This document shows, piece by piece, positions 10,311 to 19,498 of a DNA stretch of 45,855 bases. The stretch covers positions 1-45,855 of the forward strand of contig CALLPT010000293.1 of the NCBI GenBank assembly GCA_938015575.1, written 5' to 3'. The position numbers were made by a program, and so were the translations under genes. Position 1 is the stretch's first letter; each line of letters opens with the position of its first letter. Under the pieces are notes generated by a model, which worked only from the letters and a program-made list of their open reading frames with translations, ran no database searches and was not told the origin of the DNA. Source of the stretch: an uncultured Acidimicrobiales bacterium. Lineage in GTDB: Bacteria; Actinomycetota; Acidimicrobiia; Acidimicrobiales; UBA10347.

Positions 10311-10676
10311 ATGGCTGTACTCGGATGGATCGTCGGACTGCTCTTGATCGCCATGATGGCGATGACCGGAGTGATGAAACTCATCGGCCATGACATGGTC
10401 AAAGCGAACATGGCGCGTCTCGGGGTGAGTGATGGGCTCACGAAGTTCATCGGCGTTGCCGAAGTCGCGGCCGCCATTGGTGTGTTGATTGGCTTACTCG
10501 GCGATGGCGACAACGAGTGGATTGGTTTCCTGGCCGCACTCGGTGTGATCGCGCTGATGGTTGGTGCGATCGTGTACCACAACCGTGCCGACGACGAACC
10601 CAAGGAATCAGCACCGGCCGCCATGGCGATCGCACTCGCGATGCTCTACACGATCTTCGCCATCTTCGGCTCCTAG
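10311..10676 (+). CDS. DoxX-like four-TM membrane protein
   Basis: 121 aa, about four hydrophobic segments; MTGVMKLIGHDMVKANMARLGVSDGLTKFIGVAEVAAAIGVLIG resembles the DoxX-like family. Confidence 0.75.
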   Translation: MAVLGWIVGLLLIAMMAMTGVMKLIGHDMVKANMARLGVSDGLTKFIGVAEVAAAIGVLIGLLGDGDNEWIGFLAALGVIALMVGAIVYHNRADDEPKESAPAAMAIALAMLYTIFAIFGS

Positions 10677-10690
10677 AACGCCCGGGGCAC

Positions 10691-12235
10691 CTAGCCCCCG
10701 ACCGCGGCGGCCGTTCGGTCGAAGATCAGCACTCGTTGCGGTGTCGCATTGTGCGATGCCCAGAGGCGGGTGCCCACGTCATTCACCTGTATCCCGTACA
10801 GGTCGTCGAACCGGGCTGGTTCGCTGAACCCGGCAGCTCCGCCAATCCCATCGATCTGCCAGTCGTGATACGCCGACCACACGGTCTCGAGCAGCTCGCC
10901 GGTACGCGAGTACGCCCGGATCCAGTGATATTGGTCCGCCACGTAGAGCCGGCCGACCCGGTCGATGGCGATGCCGCTTGGACACTGGGAGGACCACGGA
11001 TGATTGCCGCCGGCGACCGACCACGCTCGCAAGAATGTGCCGTCGCGATGGAAGACCTGCACGCGTTCGTTCCGGCAGTCGGTCGCGTAGACCTCGTCGC
11101 CGAACACCACGAGCGAAGCGGTGCCGCAGTCGACATTGAACTGGCCCGATGCAGACCCGGTGGAGCCCCAGCCGCGCAGGTAGGCGCCTTGCTCGTCGAA
11201 GACCTGAATTCGATCGTTGTCGCCTTCGAAAACGAAGACTTCTCCGCCATCAACGTCGATCGAGTTGGGGCACTCGAACTCGCCCGGGCCGCTTCCCTGG
11301 GATCCGAACGACCGCAGTTCGGTGCCCGCAGCGTCAAAGACGTGCACTGAGTTGGTGCCGCGCGAGTCGGTGGCCCAAAACTCGCCGCTCGCGCCAAGGT
11401 CAAGCCCGTTGCCAAAGGTGAACGATCCGTACGTGCTGCGCGTTCCGTCAGCAGCGATGCGAACGACATGCGCGCTCGTATTGACGTGGATGGCGCCGTC
11501 GGGCGAGTGGACGATCTCTCGAGGCCAGGCGACGGCGTGTTCCTCGACGAACCTCCAGGCCGGCAGGGCCTGACACCGGGCGCCGGCGAGGCCCACGGTG
11601 CATCGGGCGGCCTCGAGTGCGTCGATGACGTCGATCGTCCCGTCGTTGTTGATGTCGCCACGTCCGGTGTGCATCTGTGTCGCCGGGTCGTCTGGGCACC
11701 CGTCGACCCCGGTACGGACACCGACCACCCACTGTGCGATCGCGAGTGCGTCGATGATGTCAAGCGTGCTGTCGCAGTTGACGTCGCCCCAGACGCCAAG
11801 GTCGTCGGGCTCGGCCGCGAACCGCAGCGCCACCTCGCACTCGCCAAGGCTTCCTGCCGCGAGGTCGGTCGAGATGTGTGTCGGTCGTGCACCCGGCGCC
11901 ACCCCACCGGTGGTACCCGTCGCCCCGTCGCCACAATGGATCCCGTCGACCGCCCAGCCCTGAGGAAGGTCGAAGTAGATCGAGGACGTGCCCGCGTCGA
12001 CGACGACGTCGTCGAGACCGGTCGTGAACACGGTGCCCATCAGCGTGCCGTCGCTGGTCTGGCGCACGTCGACTTCGCTCAGCGTGCCTGGATCCTCGCC
12101 GACGACGAAGATCCAGATGTTCAACCTGGCGAGCTCGTCCTGGGCCGCCGCAGGTGTACTCATCGTCACCCCTGCAACCGGGGCAAGCACCGCCACGGCA
12201 ATCAACAGTGCGACGGTTCGGAGCAACTGCGCCAT
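10691..12235 (-). CDS. secreted protein with two dockerin-type repeats and an NHL/beta-propeller C-terminal domain
   Basis: Signal peptide MAQLLRTVALLIAVAVLAPVAGVTMSTPAAAQ; GDVNCDSTLDIIDALAIAQ and GDINNDGTIDVIDALEAAR Ca-binding repeats; repeated NHL-like blades (GSGPGEFECPNSIDVDGGEVFVFEGDNDRIQVFDEQG). Confidence 0.88.
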   Translation of the reverse strand: MAQLLRTVALLIAVAVLAPVAGVTMSTPAAAQDELARLNIWIFVVGEDPGTLSEVDVRQTSDGTLMGTVFTTGLDDVVVDAGTSSIYFDLPQGWAVDGIHCGDGATGTTGGVAPGARPTHISTDLAAGSLGECEVALRFAAEPDDLGVWGDVNCDSTLDIIDALAIAQWVVGVRTGVDGCPDDPATQMHTGRGDINNDGTIDVIDALEAARCTVGLAGARCQALPAWRFVEEHAVAWPREIVHSPDGAIHVNTSAHVVRIAADGTRSTYGSFTFGNGLDLGASGEFWATDSRGTNSVHVFDAAGTELRSFGSQGSGPGEFECPNSIDVDGGEVFVFEGDNDRIQVFDEQGAYLRGWGSTGSASGQFNVDCGTASLVVFGDEVYATDCRNERVQVFHRDGTFLRAWSVAGGNHPWSSQCPSGIAIDRVGRLYVADQYHWIRAYSRTGELLETVWSAYHDWQIDGIGGAAGFSEPARFDDLYGIQVNDVGTRLWASHNATPQRVLIFDRTAAAVGG

Positions 12236-12275
12236 GGGGCGAGCGTAACCCTCGCACCTCGGCCGAAACGCCGAA

Positions 12276-12428
12276 GGAGCGTCCCTGCTACGAGGACGCT
12301 CCGTCGGTGTTCTGCACTTGTTACCCCCGGGTCTGGTGGAACCCCGTCACCCCTGACTGGTTCCGGACCCTTGGTAGGAAGCCTCTGTTGGAAGCAACCT
12401 CAACCTACGACGCAGCATGGTCGCTGCT
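12276..12428. ncRNA. candidate structured RNA region: four hairpins in one intergenic gap; strand undetermined
   Basis: GGAGCGTCC/GGACGCTCC (12276-12302). Long stem GGGTC-GGAACC-GTCA-cccc-TGAC-GGTTCC-GACCC (12329-12370). GTAGG...GTTG-gaag-CAAC...CCTAC (12374-12408). GCAGC-atggtc-GCTGC (12412-12427). Confidence 0.5.
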
Positions 12429-12526
12429 CAACTCCTGGCATCGTTGACGGGCGGAATCGCCCAAGCGTTCCGAGTCGTTTGGCCACGATCAGTGGCCATC
12501 GCGCCACATCTCGCCACTTCTGGTGG

Positions 12527-14212
12527 CTACGCCTCGCTCATGGCGTCGCGCAGCTCGCGCTTCATGATCTTGCCGCTGGCGTTTCGAGGAAGTGACTCCT
12601 CGACCACCGTGACAATGGTCGGGACCTTGAACTTCGCCAAGCGCTCACCCAAGAACTGCTGCAGTTCACCAGCGTCGAGCGTGCGTCCGGGCTTGACCAT
12701 GATGTGACAGGCGAGCTCTTCGCCCAGTCGCTCATGCGGCACGCCGTAGACGGCCGCCTCGTACACGTCGGGGTGCTCGTAGATCGCCGCTTCGACCTCG
12801 ATGCAGTAGATGTTCTCGCCGCCGCGCAAGACCATGTCCTTGGCCCGGTCGCTGACATAGACGAAACCTTCGTCGTCGAGGTGGCCGAGGTCACCGGAGC
12901 GAAGCCAGCCGTCGACCAGCGTCTCGGCGGTCGCCTCAGGTCGGTTCCAGTACTCGCTGATGAGCATCGGACCCTTGAACCAGATCTCACCGGTCTCACC
13001 GGTCGACAGCTCGTTGCCATCGGCGTCGGTGATCTTCACCTGCATGATCGGGATGCATTTGCCGGTCGAAGTCGGGTTGGCGACGAACATGTCGCCACCG
13101 TTCTGGGGTCCGTACGCGTTGGTCTCGGTCATGCCATACCCCAGGCCGGGGCGCCCCTGAGAGAAGTTGTCCTCGATCCGTTGTACGAGTTCAGGCGGCA
13201 TCGGTGCACCGCCGCCGCCGACCGACTGCAACGACGACGTATCGCGCTCATCGAACGTGTCGGCTTCGAGCAAGTCCCAGCTCATGGTGGGCACACCGAC
13301 GAAGTTCGTGACCTTTTCGCGTTCGATCAGTTCAAGCGCACGGTCCGGATCCCAGCGGTGGGTCATGACAAGCTTTGCTCCGGTCACGAACGAGCCGAGC
13401 ATGACGGGCACGAGACCGGTCACGTGGAACAACGGCACGGGCAACATGAACGTCGTCTGTGGCGCATCGGGGTCCGGCGGTGCAGTCGGATCGACGCCGT
13501 CCATGACGGCACCGACGGTTGCCCGGGCGGCGAACGCGAGCAGGGCGTTGATGACGGCCCGATGCGTCGAAACGGCGCCCTTGGGGCGACCCGTTGTCCC
13601 GCTGGTGTACAGGATGGTCATGTTGTCGTCGGGACCGATTTCGACCTCGGGCATCGTCGTGCCATCGACCAGCACGTCGTCGAGGCGAATGACCCCGTCG
13701 GCGCGTGTGTCCGAGGTTGATCGAATCGCGACGAGTCGGGTTTCTGCCGGAACTGTGCCCGCGAGAATTCGCTCCAGGCGCTCGTCGTCGGCGAGCACAA
13801 CCTTCGCGCCCGAGTCGGCGATGGCGAACTCGAGCTCGTCGGTCAACCACCACGCGTTCAGGGGCACGGCGACCGCGCCGGTCGAAACAATGGCGACGAA
13901 CGAGGCGATCCACTCCGGATAGTTGCGCGAGGCCAGCGCGACGCGATCGCCCCGCTCGATGCCCCACGTTTCCACGAGTGTGTGGCCGATGCGTCCGGCC
14001 AACTCGAGCACCTCGGTCATCGTCCAACGTTCGTCTTCGTAGACGATGAACTCGCCCTGGTTGGCAGCCGCAAGAGCGAAGACCGCCCGGATGTTCGGCG
14101 GGGCCATAGCGAACACGTTGCCGGTCGCCCCTCGGACCTCGGCTTCGGTGATCTCGAACATCGAACCTGGCGCGCATACCGCTGCGCAGGCCTGGTCCCA
14201 GGTCATCGCCAT
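12527..14212 (-). CDS. AMP-forming acyl-CoA synthetase
   Basis: 561 aa; YTSGTTGRPKG, YGMTETN, GWLRSGDLG, NASGKIMKREL. Confidence 0.95.
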   Translation of the reverse strand: MAMTWDQACAAVCAPGSMFEITEAEVRGATGNVFAMAPPNIRAVFALAAANQGEFIVYEDERWTMTEVLELAGRIGHTLVETWGIERGDRVALASRNYPEWIASFVAIVSTGAVAVPLNAWWLTDELEFAIADSGAKVVLADDERLERILAGTVPAETRLVAIRSTSDTRADGVIRLDDVLVDGTTMPEVEIGPDDNMTILYTSGTTGRPKGAVSTHRAVINALLAFAARATVGAVMDGVDPTAPPDPDAPQTTFMLPVPLFHVTGLVPVMLGSFVTGAKLVMTHRWDPDRALELIEREKVTNFVGVPTMSWDLLEADTFDERDTSSLQSVGGGGAPMPPELVQRIEDNFSQGRPGLGYGMTETNAYGPQNGGDMFVANPTSTGKCIPIMQVKITDADGNELSTGETGEIWFKGPMLISEYWNRPEATAETLVDGWLRSGDLGHLDDEGFVYVSDRAKDMVLRGGENIYCIEVEAAIYEHPDVYEAAVYGVPHERLGEELACHIMVKPGRTLDAGELQQFLGERLAKFKVPTIVTVVEESLPRNASGKIMKRELRDAMSEA

Positions 14213-14293
14213 GATTGCTTGCTCCCCAAAAGTTGTCCCCAGAAGTACGGCGTCAACTCAACCAGATTGCGTCGCTGGTTCCACCACCCGCGA

Positions 14294-15889
14294 TCAACTT
14301 TCAGACGTTCTGTTGACCAGGTCACGTAGCTGGTTCTTGGCGATCTTCTCCAGCGTCGAGCGCGGCAGTTCATCGACGACCCGGACCTCGCGCGGGACCT
14401 TGAAATCGGCCAATTTCTCGCCGCATTCCGCCAACACCTGCTGCGTCAGCTGATCGACATCAGGTGTGGTGCCGGCTGGGGGTAAGACGAAAACCACGGG
14501 GACCTCGTTGAGCATCGGGTCGCGTTTGGCCACAACCGCGCATTCGGCGATCCCGGGAACGGTCCTCACGACCCGTTCGATCTCGCTCGCGGCGACGTTC
14601 TCACCGCCGACCTTGAGCATGTCCTTGTCCCGATCGGCGAACCGGATGTCGCCGTTGGCCAACACGGTGACCAGATCGCCGGTGATCATGAAACCGTGCT
14701 CGTCGAAGGTGTCTTCGGTCGCTGTTGGGTTGCCCAGATACTCCTTGAACAACGAGAGGCCGGGGATGCCGCGGACCCGCAGCGCCCCGGTCTCTCCGGG
14801 ACCGACCGGCGTGGCGTCGTCGTGGATCACCGCGATCTCATAGGCGGGTGATGGGCGTCCGATTGCTCCCGGCGTTGTCGGCACTGCTGGGTCGCTCACG
14901 ATTGGTTGCGTCAACGTCTCGGTCATCCCCCACCAGCTGATCGTGCGCACACCGAAGTGCTGATCCCACGGCGGCACCTGCGCGCCCATGCCGAAGAACC
15001 GCAGCTGATGGTCAGGAACCGGTTCGTCGCGGTTGATCAGGGCGTTCGCGCAGAACGGCACCATCGACGTCCACGTGCACCGATTCCGCAGGGCGACGTC
15101 CCAGAATCGGCTGGCGGAGAATCGCGGTTGAATCACTGCGGTCGCCCCTGCCCACAGCGCGGCAAGGACCGAGTACGCCTGCGCGTTCGTGTGGAACAAC
15201 GGCAGGTGGGTGAGATGGACGTCATCGGCCGTCAGGTGCTCGTTGCGGGCGCACATGCGGGCCGCCCACAGGGCGTTTGCGTGGTTCCAGACCACGCCCT
15301 TGGGACGCGATGTGGTGCCCGAGGTGAACTGCACGCTGAAGTTCAGATCCGGGTCCGGGGCGCGTCGCTCCATCGGCGCACTCTCGAAGAGTCGGTCGAA
15401 CGAATCGCCCGGTTCCGGAGCGGTGCCGAGTCCGGGGGCAGCCCCATTGTCCGTGCTCGTGACGATGAGAAACCCGGGATCGGTCGCCGAGGACACGAGG
15501 TCGGCGAACCGTGGCTGGGTGATGGCGCCGACCACCTCGGCCGTCGCTGCGTAGTACTGGAGTTCATCGGCCACGGAGCGGGCGTTCGTGGTCACCGCTG
15601 AAGCGCCGGCCACGGCAGCACCGATCCATGCGAACACCGACTCGGGGCTGTTGTCCAGGTGCACGAGGAGTCGGTCCCCCTCGCGAACGCCGCGAGCGAT
15701 CAGCCCCGCCGCAACCCGGCGGGTCGCATCGGCGAACTCGGCATAGCTCCAAACCCGCCGCTCCCCCTCGAATGGCTCCCACACCAGAAACGGATGGCCG
15801 CCTCGTGCCGCCGCCCGATCTTCAATCAGTTGACCGATGTCGTAGTTCGAGAAGGGGTGCAAGTGCGAGTCACGCAGCTCAAGACGCAT
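14294..15889 (-). CDS. AMP-forming acyl-CoA ligase
   Basis: FTSGTTSRPKGVVWNH, WWGMTET, GFMITGDLV, lysine motif STLEKIAKNQLRD; likely start MRLELRDS at 15889. Confidence 0.93.
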   Translation of the reverse strand: MRLELRDSHLHPFSNYDIGQLIEDRAAARGGHPFLVWEPFEGERRVWSYAEFADATRRVAAGLIARGVREGDRLLVHLDNSPESVFAWIGAAVAGASAVTTNARSVADELQYYAATAEVVGAITQPRFADLVSSATDPGFLIVTSTDNGAAPGLGTAPEPGDSFDRLFESAPMERRAPDPDLNFSVQFTSGTTSRPKGVVWNHANALWAARMCARNEHLTADDVHLTHLPLFHTNAQAYSVLAALWAGATAVIQPRFSASRFWDVALRNRCTWTSMVPFCANALINRDEPVPDHQLRFFGMGAQVPPWDQHFGVRTISWWGMTETLTQPIVSDPAVPTTPGAIGRPSPAYEIAVIHDDATPVGPGETGALRVRGIPGLSLFKEYLGNPTATEDTFDEHGFMITGDLVTVLANGDIRFADRDKDMLKVGGENVAASEIERVVRTVPGIAECAVVAKRDPMLNEVPVVFVLPPAGTTPDVDQLTQQVLAECGEKLADFKVPREVRVVDELPRSTLEKIAKNQLRDLVNRTSES

Positions 15890-15914
15890 CCTCCGAACGT
15901 ACTCTTGGGTGGCC

Positions 15915-17069
15915 ATGAGTATCCAAGGCCTCGCCGACGGCATCTCGGACTTCTTCTTCGACCAGGTCGAAGTTGTCGGCGCCGAGCAGATCCCCGCCGA
16001 CCGACCCGTGATCTTCGCCGCGAATCATCACAGTGGGCTGATCGACGCGCTGTTGCTCTACTCGGCAACGCCTCGACCGATCCGCGCCGTCGGCAAGTCG
16101 ACCTTGTGGGACATCCTCCCGCTGCGGCCGTTCCTGAGCGCCGCCCAGGTCATTCCGATCAAACGAGTCCGCGATGGCGGCGGATCGAACGACGAGGCGT
16201 TCTCCGAAGTCAGCCGGGCTCTCAGCGAGGGCGATGCCATCGTCATCTTCGTCGAGGGGACCAGCCACGACAATCCCGGGCTCGTTCCGATCAAGACCGG
16301 TGCGGCCCGCATGGCCTTCGACGCCATGTCGCTCGGCGCTCAACCGCTCGTCGTGCCCGTCGGCATCGTGTTCGAGGATCGGGAACGGTTCCGCTCGAAC
16401 GCGCTTGTCCGGTTCGGTGAGCCCATCGATGTCGCCCGCGCCTACCCGCAGGCGACGACCGATGATCGGGATCAGGTGCGGGCGCTCACGGGTCGGATCG
16501 AAGCCGGCCTGGCCGTGGTTGCCCCCGTCTGGGAAAGCGAAGCCCAGCGGGCGGCAGCGCGCACCTCCGCCATCGAAGAACTGCCGATCGGCGCCCCGCT
16601 GTCGCGGATCGAAGCCCGAGCCGAGCAACTCGCCGAATTGCGGCCAGCATCACTGCTCGCACCGAACCCGGATCTTGTCGGGCAACGAGGCGAGGCGAAC
16701 CTGCTTGTGCCGCCGGATCAGATCGACACCCTGGCCGGACTGGTGCTCGCCCCATTCGCGTTCGTCGGCAAGTGGAGCAACCGGCCGCCGTTCATCGCCG
16801 TGCGCGAGATCGCCAAACGAGCCGATCTCAACATTCGAGCAACGCTCAAGGTCGCCGCCGGCATGGTCCTGTTCCCGATCTGGTGGATCGTGATCGCGAT
16901 CACCGCGGCGCAACTGGGCGCGCCCTTCTGGTGGGCATTCGGCATCGCCGCCGCAACTGCCGTGCTCGGCCTGCTCGCCGCTCGAGAGTTACCCAAGGCG
17001 CGAGCGGAACGCCGGACACGTCGTCACTTACGCCAGCGGCAACGGCACCGATCTGTTCGCCCTGGCTAG
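15915..17069 (+). CDS. 1-acylglycerol-3-phosphate acyltransferase-like (PlsC) membrane protein
   Basis: AANHHSGLIDALLL (NHxxxxD variant), FVEGTSHDNPGLVPIKTGAARMA (acyltransferase block), C-terminal TM helices. Confidence 0.85.
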   Translation: MSIQGLADGISDFFFDQVEVVGAEQIPADRPVIFAANHHSGLIDALLLYSATPRPIRAVGKSTLWDILPLRPFLSAAQVIPIKRVRDGGGSNDEAFSEVSRALSEGDAIVIFVEGTSHDNPGLVPIKTGAARMAFDAMSLGAQPLVVPVGIVFEDRERFRSNALVRFGEPIDVARAYPQATTDDRDQVRALTGRIEAGLAVVAPVWESEAQRAAARTSAIEELPIGAPLSRIEARAEQLAELRPASLLAPNPDLVGQRGEANLLVPPDQIDTLAGLVLAPFAFVGKWSNRPPFIAVREIAKRADLNIRATLKVAAGMVLFPIWWIVIAITAAQLGAPFWWAFGIAAATAVLGLLAARELPKARAERRTRRHLRQRQRHRSVRPG

Positions 17070-17080
17070 GCTCCCCGCTC

Positions 17081-17668
17081 GTGGACTTCGCCGTTATCGA
17101 TGACCCAACCGACCTCTTGCCGAGCGAGGACCGGAACATGGCTCGGCGATTCCTTGGCGCCGCGCACGGCACCGGATTCGACCAGGACCGAGCGCGCATC
17201 CTCGAACTCGTTGATGCGCACGACGACATTGCCGTTCGCACGTGTCGACCTGGCCATCTGACCGGCAGCGCGTTCGTGGTCGACGCGTCGCGCAATGCGG
17301 GCTTGTTGTTGTTCCACACCAAGTTGCAGAAGTGGCTGCAGCCGGGCGGGCACGCCGACGGCGACACGAACCTTGCCGCGGTCGCCCTGAAAGAAGCGAC
17401 CGAGGAAACCGGCATCGAGGGGCTGCGGGTCGTCGGTCCCGCCATCGACGTCGACATTCACGAGGTGGACCCACCTGCCGAAGATGCGCATTTGCATCTC
17501 GACGTGCGTTTCCTCGTGCTCGCGCCAGCCGGAGCCGAACCCGTCGGGAACCATGAAAGCCAGGGTTTCCGATGGCTCGACGCGGTCGAACTCGAGGCTG
17601 GCGACTACGAAGCTGGTCTCAAGCGCATGGCCCGAGCTGCATTCCCGCTCGCTCGCCAGCTGAGCTAG
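17081..17668 (+). CDS. NUDIX hydrolase
   Basis: Nudix box GGHADGDTNLAAVALKEATEETGI (G...A...REATEETG-like); GTG start. Confidence 0.88.
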   Translation: MDFAVIDDPTDLLPSEDRNMARRFLGAAHGTGFDQDRARILELVDAHDDIAVRTCRPGHLTGSAFVVDASRNAGLLLFHTKLQKWLQPGGHADGDTNLAAVALKEATEETGIEGLRVVGPAIDVDIHEVDPPAEDAHLHLDVRFLVLAPAGAEPVGNHESQGFRWLDAVELEAGDYEAGLKRMARAAFPLARQLS

Positions 17669-17716
17669 CCACTCAACTGCTCAACCACTTACTTCCTCAG
17701 CCACTCACTTGCTCAG
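17669..17716. repeat. 3 x 16-bp imperfect tandem repeat between convergent genes
   Basis: CCACTCAACTGCTCAA / CCACTTACTTCCTCAG / CCACTCACTTGCTCAG. Confidence 0.8.
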
Positions 17717-18657
17717 CCAGTGAGGCCGCTCACGATCTCGAGCAGCGTGGTGCCACAAATCTCTTGGGTCAGGATCGCGGGATCTTGGCTCGCGGTGAGT
17801 TCGGGCAGCTTCTCGAACAGACACGCCTGCAGGTCGGGGTCGAGACCGAGTTGGCCGAGCAGTAGCGCGGCTTCTTCGGGGCCGATACTGCCGAGCGCCG
17901 CCAGGGCGTCTTCGTCGAGACCAAGTGCGGGGATGTCGTCGGCGTCAAGCTCTGGGGCGTCGAAGTCTTCGCCGGCCGCGGCCTCGATGCCGCATGCCTC
18001 GCTCAGGTAGGCCTCGATGCGGACGGCGGCCTGGTCGATACCTCCGCTGTCGAGCGACTGCATGACCTCGCCAAATGCCGGATCGGTGAAGTCATAGTCG
18101 ATGGCCTCGAGCTGCTCGCTGATGTCACTCAGCTCGTCACGGACGGCTTCGATGTCGTCGCGGATCGCGTCGGGTGCGATCGCCACCAACGAGTCGTAAA
18201 TGTCGCCTGCGGCCTCAAAGAACTCGGGGCTGAAGGGATCGAGCTCTGCGTCTTCGAACGGATCATTCTCGTCGAGCTCACGGGCTACGCGGCAGAAGTC
18301 CTCGTCGCTGGCAAAGCCCGACGACGAGCTCTCCGGCTCCTCGGGCGGCTCTGCGGTTGGTGCCGGCGCCGCGGTTGCGGTGGGTGCTGCCGTGGGAACA
18401 GGCGTCTCTGTCGGTTCCGAATCGGCACCGCCCTCGGCACCGCCCTCGGCATCCTCCGAGCCAGCCCCTTCGGTATCGGTCTCCTCGGTCGCCTCGGTCG
18501 CTGGCTGATCGTCGCTGACGGACGCTGACGTCGTGGTTGTTGTCGCCGTCGACGAGCTACACGCCGTGGCCACAAACGCAACCACGACGGCAAGCACGAC
18601 GGCCAGCACGGGAAGGCGATTGCGCGACGGCCTCTCGATGTTCACAAGTGCGGTCAT
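17713..18657 (-). CDS. putative lipoprotein with acidic/Ala/Thr-rich linker and Cys-containing C-terminal domain
   Basis: MTALVNIERPSRNRLPVLAVVLAVVVAFVATACSSS lipobox; C-terminus ACLFEKLPELTASQ...ICGTTLLEIVSGLTG. Confidence 0.72.
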   Translation of the reverse strand: MTALVNIERPSRNRLPVLAVVLAVVVAFVATACSSSTATTTTTSASVSDDQPATEATEETDTEGAGSEDAEGGAEGGADSEPTETPVPTAAPTATAAPAPTAEPPEEPESSSSGFASDEDFCRVARELDENDPFEDAELDPFSPEFFEAAGDIYDSLVAIAPDAIRDDIEAVRDELSDISEQLEAIDYDFTDPAFGEVMQSLDSGGIDQAAVRIEAYLSEACGIEAAAGEDFDAPELDADDIPALGLDEDALAALGSIGPEEAALLLGQLGLDPDLQACLFEKLPELTASQDPAILTQEICGTTLLEIVSGLTG

Positions 18658-18742
18658 GTTCGGATCGTGCCACAGCACGGCGAAATCTCAACATCACGTC
18701 CCCCATTTGTGACAGAGGACCCATCGACTCGCTCCACGGCCA

Positions 18743-19438
18743 CTAGCCGCCGTCGGTGATGATCGCCAGCAGGCTCGTGCCGCACACCTGACGCGCTCGC
18801 AACGTTGCGTCGGTCACCGCAGCCGCAAGATCACCGAACTCGTCGATAAGACACTGCTCGACCTCGGGCGACAACTCGTACTGTCCCAAGAACGCCTGGT
18901 TCGAAATCGACGTGATGTCTTCGACCGTCGCTGGCGCGCTGTCGGCGGGTGCCGGATCCGCAGCGTCGTCGCCGCGGAGGAACAAGAACCAAACGAGGAG
19001 CACCGCAAGTACGGCCCCGAGTAGTCCCAACACGATGCGCTGGTCGATCGCCATGGAACGTTCATCGACCGAAGCCGGCGGTTGCCAGCCTTCGACCGGG
19101 CCGGAATCGCGGACGGTCTCCTGAGCCGAAGGGCTCGGCGAGGTTGCGCCGATCGTCACCACGTTGTCGGTCGTGGCGGTGGCAACGGGCTCGGACTGTT
19201 GTGCGATCGTCCACTTGCGCACCTTGTTGAGCATCGCCGCCGCGGACTTGCGCGACTCGTTCGGAAACGCGGACATCACGGCCCGCGCCTCGTCTTTGGC
19301 CATCGTGGTGACATCGATCGTCGCGTGCTCCGAGGCCCGGACCTTGCGCCACACGTCGGCGACCGCTTGGGTCTCGTCATCATCGAACTCGTCACGATGG
19401 GCCCGTCCCCAAGCCTCGATCGCATCCACCAGTTGCAT
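18743..19438 (-). CDS. membrane protein (internal TM) with C-terminal Cys domain resembling that of the adjacent lipoprotein
   Basis: MQLVDAIEAWGRAHRDEF... TM VLGLLGAVLAVLLVWFLFL; C-terminus QCLIDEFGDLAAAV...VCGTSLLAIITDGG. Confidence 0.72.
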   Translation of the reverse strand: MQLVDAIEAWGRAHRDEFDDDETQAVADVWRKVRASEHATIDVTTMAKDEARAVMSAFPNESRKSAAAMLNKVRKWTIAQQSEPVATATTDNVVTIGATSPSPSAQETVRDSGPVEGWQPPASVDERSMAIDQRIVLGLLGAVLAVLLVWFLFLRGDDAADPAPADSAPATVEDITSISNQAFLGQYELSPEVEQCLIDEFGDLAAAVTDATLRARQVCGTSLLAIITDGG

Positions 19439-19498
19439 CGGCGAATGATGGCAGACCAACACATGCAGCTCAACCCGGCCTGCTCTAGAGTCCGGCCC

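Noticed and set aside
12329-12408. Actinobacterial 6C RNA
   Set aside because: Only one apical loop is C-rich (four C), whereas 6C RNA needs two C-rich loops; kept only as an unnamed structured candidate.
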